A DNA stretch of 64,000 nt from Corbicula japonica (lineage: Eukaryota > Mollusca > Bivalvia > Venerida > Cyrenidae). The notes below the pieces were generated by a model that searched no databases, was not told the origin of the DNA, and saw only the letters and a list, made by a program, of their open reading frames with translations. The DNA lies in the NCBI GenBank assembly GCA_038501625.1, contig JAZAYU010000001.1, forward strand, positions 4,216,001-4,280,000, read 5' to 3'. Below, one piece after another: positions 56,040 to 64,000 of this stretch. Each line of letters begins with the position of its first letter. Position 1 is the stretch's first letter. A program made the translations under genes and the position numbers.

Positions 56040-56830
56040 TCTATAATAATTATTGCTTAAGTATTTTCCTTACGCATTGTTTAGATTCGAACGCAGTCGT
56101 GTCTTTAATACTTTATTAAAATGTATTCACACTCAGATATCGTTTTATGATTTGTCATTTAAGGAAACAAGCAAGTTCTTTGGTTTGGAGCTTTAAAGCG
56201 TGTCGCGGTGGCATTTGATAACAATGTTACAAGTGTTATGTAACAGGCAGTGAATTTGCTACGTTGAGAAAAGTTCTGATACGCCTGGATCAACTTACTT
56301 GGAAAAAGAGTAAAAGAGAATCCCTCTTATCTGCGTGTACAAGTGTACGGATAAAGATTCGGAAGACAGTTGGAGGGTTAACTGTAATATTTTAAGGTCC
56401 TCAGATTACACTAGACTAAGTGTGGATTCATATTTCAGTACTCGTAGAAAAAATAGCATTCATTTGACGGATAATAATGGACTAAACATAGGTAAGATAT
56501 AAACTTCTTAAACTTTGTTTTTTTCCCTTTTTACTACCTGATTTGATCTGACATTATTATCAAAAGGAGGTGTGATATTTTATTTGCAATAATACTTTTT
56601 GTTAGTAAAAAGAAAACTTCTTAATACTAAAGAGTCTCATTTATGTAGAATATATGATTACGTCAAATATTATTGTTTCTAATTTTCTAATTTCTAATAT
56701 TTTGTATTCTAATGATATACTGACTGTACAAAACTATCGGGAAAAAGTCCTGATGGCGCATTAAAAATGTTTTAATTTTTAATTACTCTTGGAACAATCT
56801 CAGAGCTTTTCTGCTTATAGCCTTCTGCTG
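56040..56830. other. No gene seen; one donor-like site
   Basis: No ORF. AACATAGGTAAGATA at 56484-56498 contains a good 5' splice donor match after a moderately GC-richer stretch, so a non-coding first exon is conceivable but unsupported. Confidence 0.25.
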
Positions 56831-56832
56831 GG

Positions 56833-56944
56833 CTGAGATTGGAAACCAGTCTCAAATCTCAAGCATCTGATTGGCTGAAATGGCGAGTGGTCGCCATTTC
56901 AGCCAATCAGATGCTTGAGATTTGAGACTGGTTTCCATGCTCAG
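56833..56944. repeat. Near-perfect palindrome, 54-bp arms, 4-bp spacer
   Basis: The left arm CTGAGATTGGAAACCAGTC...GGCTGAAATGGCGA (56833-56886), spacer GTGG, and right arm 56891-56944 pair at 52 of 54 positions. Single arms or parts recur at 36281, 41185, 49690, 52448 and 61970, so this is a dispersed element, probably a short foldback MITE. Confidence 0.92.
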
Positions 56945-57429
56945 TTTTATAACCTTGGGCACTGTATTGCACAATGAACATATATAAATGCTGTGTTTGT
57001 TTGTTGTTGTTTTTTTTCAAAATTCTATAATTGAGACAAATTTATAATGTATAATGTATTTGAACTAAAGTATAAAAGACTATATAGTTTTAAAAAGCTA
57101 TATATATTTCATTGATGTAAAAGATATGGCAGAAACACTGTACGTGGTTTGGTTCGACTTGCTTCCACACTCATGGTAATAATAGCATTTTATAGTAAAA
57201 TATAGACAAAGGCATCGCTCATCCATAAAAATCTGTGGTCGAAACCTACATTTCTGAACCTAGTTGAAGACCTAACATTAAACCCATTAAATTTCTAGAA
57301 GAGCAACAAGTTAAAAGTTCGTGCTTTACAGATAAACAATAATTAAAGAATATTCCAACATTGATAATATAATAATAGAGGATGTTTAACTTAATAATCT
57401 TGCATTAATCAAAGTTTAAACCATTTTGT

Positions 57430-57600
57430 ATTTAAGAATGTTTAATATGAATCTGAATCTAATCGAATGTAATCGAAAAGTAATCTCGAATACATTGTAA
57501 AAGTAATCATCATTTAATCGACTACAATTAAAAATTAGAGAACATTAATTGTAATCGTAGTCGAAGTAATCGCGATAAATCGAGTTAATTTTGAAGTAGT
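57430..57600. repeat. TAATCGA-rich degenerate repeat with inverted symmetry
   Basis: TAATCG or its complement appears many times. TTAATCGACTACAATTAA near 57516 is matched by TTAATTGTAATCGTAGTCGA near 57546. The stretch may be a decayed simple repeat or a short foldback. Confidence 0.55.
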
Positions 57601-57604
57601 TGGC

Positions 57605-59585
57605 CTCAAGTCTGTTCGGAATGGACCTGCGATACTCACTCGGAAATCTTTTTGTGCTAGAATAAATATCTCTTTTCCAGCTATCACGTTAAATGAATTT
57701 AACCTCTATGCGATGCTAGATTTTACCGGCATTTGAGAATGATAACTTAATGTGATGAATGTGGTGAACAATTAACGTTACTTATTGACCTGTCGCTTTA
57801 TCGGTGATATTATATGCCTCAATGCTTGACATGTATACAATCAAGTTGGTCCGGTGAGTTATGAAGGGATACCAATAGTTTCCGGTAACATAATTATTCA
57901 GGAGATATCTATTGATGTACCCCAGACGTTAGAAGACAATCAATTTTTTATCATTTTAAACCCACGCGGTGTTTTGTTTTAATCTCATAGCTAAAAACTT
58001 ACTTCAAGAGTCGGACACTCCGTGAAAGCCACTAAGTGCTTTTCAAAATTACCTGGTAGTATGCCTGTTTCAAAAAAGGACACTCCAAATGTTTTGTCAG
58101 CAATTGTTTGGTGCTGTCATTAGGTAAGATAAGATTTGTTACTGCTTCAAATATGCATACAGACACGAAAGACTGACGTTATCCTCCGTGATAAGCAACT
58201 TTTTCTTTCAAAAGAAAACCATTTAAAATTGACAAAATAACAATCCATTGTCAATTTTGTTGAATTCTGTCAGATAACCACTCACCCAGTGCTATGCAAA
58301 TAACATCAAAATTATAACATTATTAAGCCTTTACTTATTTACTTTCACTTGGCAGGGTTTCAGAGGTGACATTGTAAATAAAAGACTTAGTTTTCATTAT
58401 TTGAATATTTGTTCAGGGGCTTTGTGACGAAAATTTTAATAATACTTATTATCTCTATAATTTCAGAAGATTATTCACTGGTATGTGAATGTTTATAGAG
58501 GCCTTTGCACAGGCAAGATTGTCAAGAAATGTAAATAAAAATACTTCTGAAACCTTTGGACTTCATAAAGAGAAATATTTACAACATACAGAAGCATCAC
58601 ACGGGGTTATTTACAAAACTGTTAACAAATTTGCAATATAAATATATGATGTAGTGGTATATTGTAATCAATATTGAAAACGGACATGCTTTGGAATAGG
58701 AAAGTTCACAAATAAATCTTGATATTTCAAAACTTGAATGGCTCTTAAAGCAGTAATATTTAATCATTCAGATCCAGACATAGAGATTTTACAAGAGAAG
58801 TAGATAAACTATCAAACAATGTAAAATAATACCAAACCGAAGATGGAACCGAGCAGTGCATTTGCATAGTTAAAGAGTCAACAAATACACGTAGCACCCA
58901 TACACACAGCAACACAGTTATTTTAATAAAGTTATAAAAGTAAGACAAAACGGTTTTATTCAACCCAATAAAAAGCACCAAAACAATAGAACCTAAATAT
59001 CGTAACATTGTTATTTTTTATTTGTCATGAAACCCGTTTTTTTTTTCGATCACAAAGCCAACAGTCCATGTGAAGTACATGTATATGGAAAGATTGATAA
59101 ATTTTAAATCATAGGATTTGGGGTTACAAAATCCGTTATAAAATCGGACATTTAAAGTTTGTGGGGCACAGGGTGTGTGCTATTTAAAAAAACAAAGTTG
59201 AAGTATTAGGCAGGTACTCCAAACATTGAAACATACCTAATTTGCTCACTTTTATCTATCATATCTCATAATTTATTTTCTCCTAAATGCGAGAGAAAAC
59301 AGTTTTTGTTCTAAAACTTGACTACTCGAACTCATTGGAATAATGTTACATGCTTTATGACAAGGAAACGACAAGAACGTGATTTTATCAAATTTGATAT
59401 TTGACAGAAAGTATAATTTATTAACATTTTGACAAATCAACGTTGTTGGCGGATTATTGATTTATAATACTTGACAAAATATGACCGAAGTTCACTGATA
59501 GTTTATGCTTTTGCAAATTAGGAATTTTTGGGTTTGTGCACCATTTGCGTTTTAAATCAATGAACCAAGTTAAAGATATAAAGTC
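57605..59585. other. No convincing gene
   Basis: AT-rich. A minus-strand ORF at 58760-59008 (82 aa, ATG start) is hydrophobic with repeated Leu/Val/Phe runs, but it has no motif and no supporting context. Confidence 0.35.
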
Positions 59586-59615
59586 TGTGTGGTTTCTCAA
59601 GAACATAATTATGTA

Positions 59616-59780
59616 ATGCTAGCGAGCTTCATGTCGACAACTCAATGGTTATTAGACATTAAATGGCGACTTATAGGTTTCTTTCTTCTAGGGGTGGGGG
59701 TAATATCTGGTCTTCTTCTAGTATATCAGCATTCTAAAAAACATTATGCACAATCAGAATATGTTCGTTTGCCACTTTAA
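59616..59780 (+). CDS. Candidate single-pass membrane protein or terminal exon, 54 aa
   Basis: From the ATG at 59616 the frame reads MLASFMSTTQWLLDIKWR, then a hydrophobic run LIGFFLLGVGVISGLLLVY (about residues 19-37). A polar tail with basic residues, HSKKHYAQSEYVRLPL, ends it before a TAA. A Trp/Lys-Arg flank, a Gly-containing helix and a short tail with a Tyr are what the last exon of a type I membrane protein looks like. Upstream, TATGTAATGCTAG (ends 59622) or GTTTCTCAAG (ends about 59600) could be acceptors, so the true exon may start inside or before this ORF. The composition differs from the random AT-driven ORFs around it. No family is recognised. Confidence 0.35.
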   Translation: MLASFMSTTQWLLDIKWRLIGFFLLGVGVISGLLLVYQHSKKHYAQSEYVRLPL

Positions 59781-59789
59781 TCTTCGCCT

Positions 59790-60985
59790 CGAATGTATTT
59801 ACTAACAAAAATTGCCATTATTTAAATATAACCTTAAAGGTAACGGTCTTCAAATATAGAAAAACCCATCTCTGGTGAATCCTAACGAACTTTCCGATCC
59901 CGATAAGCCCACAGATTGTCTCCCTGAAGTGTTACCCAAGTGCTGTAATTAAGACATTCAAATCACTGTCGCTATAATGATGTCAAGATTTTTGTCAATT
60001 TAAAAGCGATTGTGTTGATACCCGTAACCACAAGCAATCACGAAATACTGATATAATCTTCTATGAACTGCAACTTTCTCTTTCAAACAGGACTATTTAA
60101 ATTTGACACTATTATAATTCATTGTAAACATTGTTGAAATATGTCGCTCAAGCAGTGCTATGCAAATATAATTGTTATAATAACATTATTATTCGTCTAC
60201 TAATTAACTCACACTCGGTGGATTTTCAATAATGGAAAAATGCAACAAAAATTTCGTTTTCTTTAATTGATTCTCCCAATTGAGCTTTGAGAATGATAAT
60301 TTCTGAATAGGTTATTATATACGAGCATTCAGTATTTTTATTTGTATTTTTTTGTCCTGTAATGTAAAACCAAACTATTTACCTCCTTGGAGATTTGAAT
60401 CAGCCTATACGAGTATGTTAATCCGCCCAACTCTAAAAATTAATAAAATCTTTTTTTTATATATTTTTTCTATGTCTTAACAACAGCTGTTATTTCCAAA
60501 TGACTGTCTGTTATTTAACCACTTATTAACGAACAAAAATCTTTTCAACTTAAAGACAATTTTTTAGTAGATATATAAATATATATAGCCTAATTTCATT
60601 AAGGGCAGAAATGGAAACGATATGGACTACGTTATGAAAAATGTGAATTCTGAATAGCAACAAATATGATGCTTATTAAATGAATGTAGTCAGCTTTGTA
60701 TGTTATTGGATTAAATGGTCAAGTTAAACAGAACCCAGTTGTTAAAGTTTTCTGATTAATCAGATGTTTTATCGTTGTTTCAATTCAAATGTTCTTGAAC
60801 TTTTAGGACGCAAAATTATCAGTCAGAGCTTTTTTCCCTTCTTTATTAGGGTCCATTTACAGGCGCCTTCCCTCGGAAAATTTCTTTTAAATCGTGAAGT
60901 TTTCGCCCTAAAATGTAACTTTACACATGTTTTTATTCCCCTTTAGAGAAAAAAATCACGCTATTTTCCCCAAAACTATAAGAAA
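59790..60985. other. No gene seen
   Basis: AT-rich spacer. The ORF at 60764-60946 has no recognisable motif. Confidence 0.4.
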
Positions 60986-60989
60986 GTAA

Positions 60990-61258
60990 AAAACGCATAT
61001 CAGGAATTGCCACATTTAGTAGACACAGACTCTCACACAGCTAAGAAAAAGAACGGATGAGAGAGCATTTATAAAATTACCAAATTCAAAACAGACTCCA
61101 CAAACAATTAACAAAATGAGAACCTGAGGGATTACCGCCTTGGAACGGACAATTTGCCACTGGGGGTTTAAACCAGGTTCTAGGGTGCACCAACCTCACA
61201 CTTGTCCCAACAGGTTCTCAAATCAACAATCAAGTACAAGTTGTCTTGGTGAAATAAG
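60990..61258 (-). repeat. PLE tail, antisense
   Basis: ACGCATATCAGGAATTGCC, TAGTAGACACAGACTCTCAC, ACCGCCTTGGAACGGACAA, CCACTGGGGGTTTAAACCAG, TTCTAGGGTGCACC and AGTTGTCTTGGTGAAATAA. It is truncated where the other copies continue with CTCTAACCC. Confidence 0.8.
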
Positions 61259-61264
61259 GACATA

Positions 61265-64000
61265 GGCCCCTTCCCCTGTATGTGATAAAAAGACCAGAAA
61301 TATAATATTAATTTTGAAAGTTAAAACAAAATAGTTGTTTATACTAAGACCTTCTGCATATAGCAACAAAGCGAATGAACAAAAACTTGATGCAGTAAGT
61401 CATTATTTAACGAGTGGGGACCGCATACAACTCTACAGTGATATATCGAGCATCTTTAATAAAGCATCTAAAGATATACCGTTTTCGTTAATGTAATTGA
61501 TAGGGTTTGCACTCTGATATCTTGCGCTTGATCATGTCATTGATCAACAGTAGGTTTGAAAATTGATCCGACTCTTTAACTTAGATACTCGAACCTGACT
61601 CAGTTATTTTTCATGCTGTTTTGTCAAATAAATGACATGGTTCGTGCTTTTTAAAAATGTTACTTGACCGAGGGAGCAATTTATAAACTTTCTGACAAAT
61701 TCTTGTCAATATATCAATTTAGACTAGATACAAAACGCATGCCAAGCGGGAAAAGACTTTGCTCACAGTTAAATTAAAAGGGCAATATAACATCGTTCAG
61801 GAAAACATATCTTTAAAAGCTTTTCCCTATTAGTGCGTGCGTGCGTGCATGCGTGACTGGTCTCTAATATTAGTTTAATTATCTTGGGCATAAGTAAACC
61901 TGATGGGTGCACTCTAGAGACTTCGTTTTATACCCGGTGGAAAACATAAGAGCAACGTCATAACAGTCTCCTTATCAGATGCTTGAGGTTTAAGACTGGT
62001 CTTCAACCTCTGTTTGATAAAAAAAAATCAGCCCTGATGAAGCTTAATCGGCTGAGCTTTCTGGTTAGGCCTACACATAGCTGGCCTTCAGCTGGTTTAA
62101 GCATACTTTATTATACTATCGTATGAATGCTTTCAATGTAACTGTGTTTCTTTTAATAAACATATCAGCAACATGTATGCACTTTTAGTTAAATACTAAT
62201 TACCTTGAAAAAAAGATTATATGACCAGAATTAATGTGACATTGCAATGCTAGCACTTTGTCAAAAAGTCTTTCAATAAATTGGATTCCTTCTGATATAA
62301 TTACGCTGATAAAATAATTAACGTAAAGGTTTCAGTCAAATAGAATATTAATATATATCATTAAACAGATCTGGGTCAAAGTTTCATTCATAAAGCAATC
62401 ACTGATAGATACCCTTTGCATGTAGTCAGTGAAACTTAGTGCATTAGAATATGTGAGGCATATTTGAATGCACTAAAAAGATATTTATTCGTAATGAATG
62501 AAGTAATAAGGTATAAATTTTGAAAACACTCAGATGAGAAATTTCGGATTTAACTCTCCGTTTTTCAATGAAAGGTTATAAAACCACTCATTGAGATTCA
62601 TGTGTGAACTAAATGAATAATTTCCAAATCAAGGAAAAAATGGAAGGAGATATAAGTAAGTAAATATTTACTCATTGATTACAAATAAGTGACAGTTTGC
62701 GGACCACAAAGAGTGTTTAAAGTTTACTTAGTGTGGTTACGGGGCTTAAAAGGATGTATGTTGACCTCGCTCTATCCCCTTAGATAGTTTTGTCGATCTA
62801 TTTGGTCAATACGGCTACAACGATATCAGTGTCGAGCCATATCAATGACGAGTCTTAAATTCTCTACTGATCTCATTATTGCTATCCTGGACATATCCTA
62901 TTTGCTTTTATTAGGCGTTGTAATTGATAAAACGTCTTTAATTGTTAGATAGTTTTAGTTTTAAAACAATATTCTGCAACGGGAATAGTTGAAAAAGCAC
63001 TAACCTATATGAAGTAAAACTGGTACTAATATATTAGTCTCAATATTCGCAGTTATTGCACGAATATGCTAGAATAACACGAATTGCTAAAATGATGCAC
63101 AATTTCACAAGACAGGCAATGCTATTGGCAATAAAACTTACACTGAAGGTGCAAAAACAGTCAAGAAGAATAGTGGTTAACTCTGTAAGGAGGAATTAAA
63201 TTTATTAAAAAGGAATTAATCATTTAGCAGATATCCATTGCTCGGTTGTATAATCTAGTCGATTCAGCTACAGAATACAAGTGTGGGATAGAAAATGAAT
63301 TTTGCATATTATGGTGTTATAATATGTGAGCTATCAGCTTCAATTTGTTTTTAGTCGGCCACTGGTATATATTAAATAGGAAAAAAATATATTATACAGA
63401 GAAACGAAGTGATTAACGCAACTGACAGTCACAAGTATAACTGAGTCAGTTAGGGCAATCCGATAAATAAAACTTAATTACATACTGAAAGGGAAAATGA
63501 ATGCGGTTTTGCTGAATGGACTGAGTCAATGATAAATTGAAAATGATAAAGACAGTGCGTGCAACGATAACAGGATGGAGTTAATTGATTTTCTATTGCA
63601 ATAAACCCCTACAAATGTAGTCATAATCATATTCAAATATTTAATAAAGACTGAGTTTATTAAGTAATTCAGGCAGATTTACTTAATCTCCAAACAATCA
63701 AGAAGGGGGTCCGATTTAATCAGGCGAAGTGGTAAAGCTGTAATCTTGCAGATTTATTTTCAATACTTCAAAAGATTTTTTGATTATCTTTTATTTACTT
63801 GTTTTTGTATTGTATACATTTAGCGTTAAAACGGTTTTGTGTGGTATATTGGTTTTAAGTAACACAACAGACTAATCGGATCCTTCTCATTTTACTTTCT
63901 CGCGCACTGAATAAATATTTCAACAAATTGTTAAAGAGTTCGCATTAGTTCAGACTGGAAGTAAGTGAAAACAAGTATAGTATGGACTTTGATCATTTTT
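61265..64000. other. No gene seen
   Basis: AT-rich to the window end. Includes a short TGCG microsatellite (GTGCGTGCGTGCATGCG near 61833) and a fragment of the palindromic element near 61977-62020 (CAGATGCTTGAGGTTTAAGAC). No protein-like ORF. Confidence 0.4.

Noticed and set aside
56484..56498. Splice donor AACATAGGTAAGATA as the end of a first exon
   Set aside because: A single donor match is expected by chance in this length of DNA; no coding sequence or promoter supports it.
58760..59008. 82-aa hydrophobic minus-strand ORF
   Set aside because: Hydrophobic runs are common in random ORFs of AT-rich DNA (Phe, Leu, Ile codons); no flanking signals or motif.
1..64000. Prokaryotic features such as operons, CRISPR arrays, Shine-Dalgarno sites and attachment sites
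   Set aside because: Gene density, splice signals, polyadenylation signals and eukaryotic mobile elements show an animal nuclear genome; regularly spaced repeats here are HINE cores.

Overview
This window looks like AT-rich nuclear DNA of a bivalve mollusc. The evidence is indirect. It carries 145-bp tandem arrays ending in a hairpin and CTAA (pearl/HINE-like elements of the kind described in bivalves), Penelope-like retroelement copies, splice-acceptor-like sequence before small ORFs, polyadenylation signals, and no bacterial-style gene packing. I saw no rRNA, tRNA or CRISPR.

The main coding content is a dispersed family of small single-domain proteins (137-141 aa) between 3.6 and 29.3 kb. 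Each has an N-terminal Y-R motif (YLYR or FLYR), a central ISTS-like motif and a C-terminal EVL motif. Order and spacing recall the R-S-E triad of ADP-ribosyltransferase (ART) folds; that is an inference from pattern only. Four copies are intact: 8188-8607 (-), 14180-14593 (-), 22704-23129 (+) and 28906-29325 (-). Three are pseudogenes: 3619-3924 (-), 12343-12760 (+) and 25979-26316 (-). One is a 60-bp scrap at 27718-27779 (-). There are two subfamilies, A (minus-strand, DTS-x-IP and LIPNSE motifs) and B (SGTN and ISDHVA motifs). Flanking homology shows that the B/A convergent pair at 12.3/14.6 kb and the pair at 22.7/29.3 kb arose by duplication of a two-gene unit.

The rest is largely a stack of mobile elements. 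A Penelope-like retroelement (41.2-43.7 kb, minus) has a broken reverse transcriptase, and its 3' tail accounts for about a dozen dispersed 100-700 bp repeats in both orientations. A pearl-like HINE sits at 17.0-18.6 kb. A 3.08-kb TTAA-flanked element (19.0-22.1 kb) contains two retroelement tails, one of them split by a second small HINE. Another tandem-core element (24.6-25.7 kb) is split by a retroelement tail. A Tc1/mariner-like MITE with a minisatellite core (9.88-10.29 kb) sits inside a roughly 1-kb dispersed repeat called family B here. A foldback element lies at 44.36-45.14 kb. A 2.66-kb element with 459-bp inverted termini and a TATAT target duplication lies at 46.9-49.6 kb. There is also a near-perfect 112-bp palindrome at 56.8 kb and a LINE RT scrap at 49.9 kb.

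From 30 to 64 kb host coding sequence is sparse: three exon-like ORFs (33.25, 38.25 and 59.6 kb) are possible pieces of unidentified genes. Long stretches show nothing beyond AT-rich sequence.
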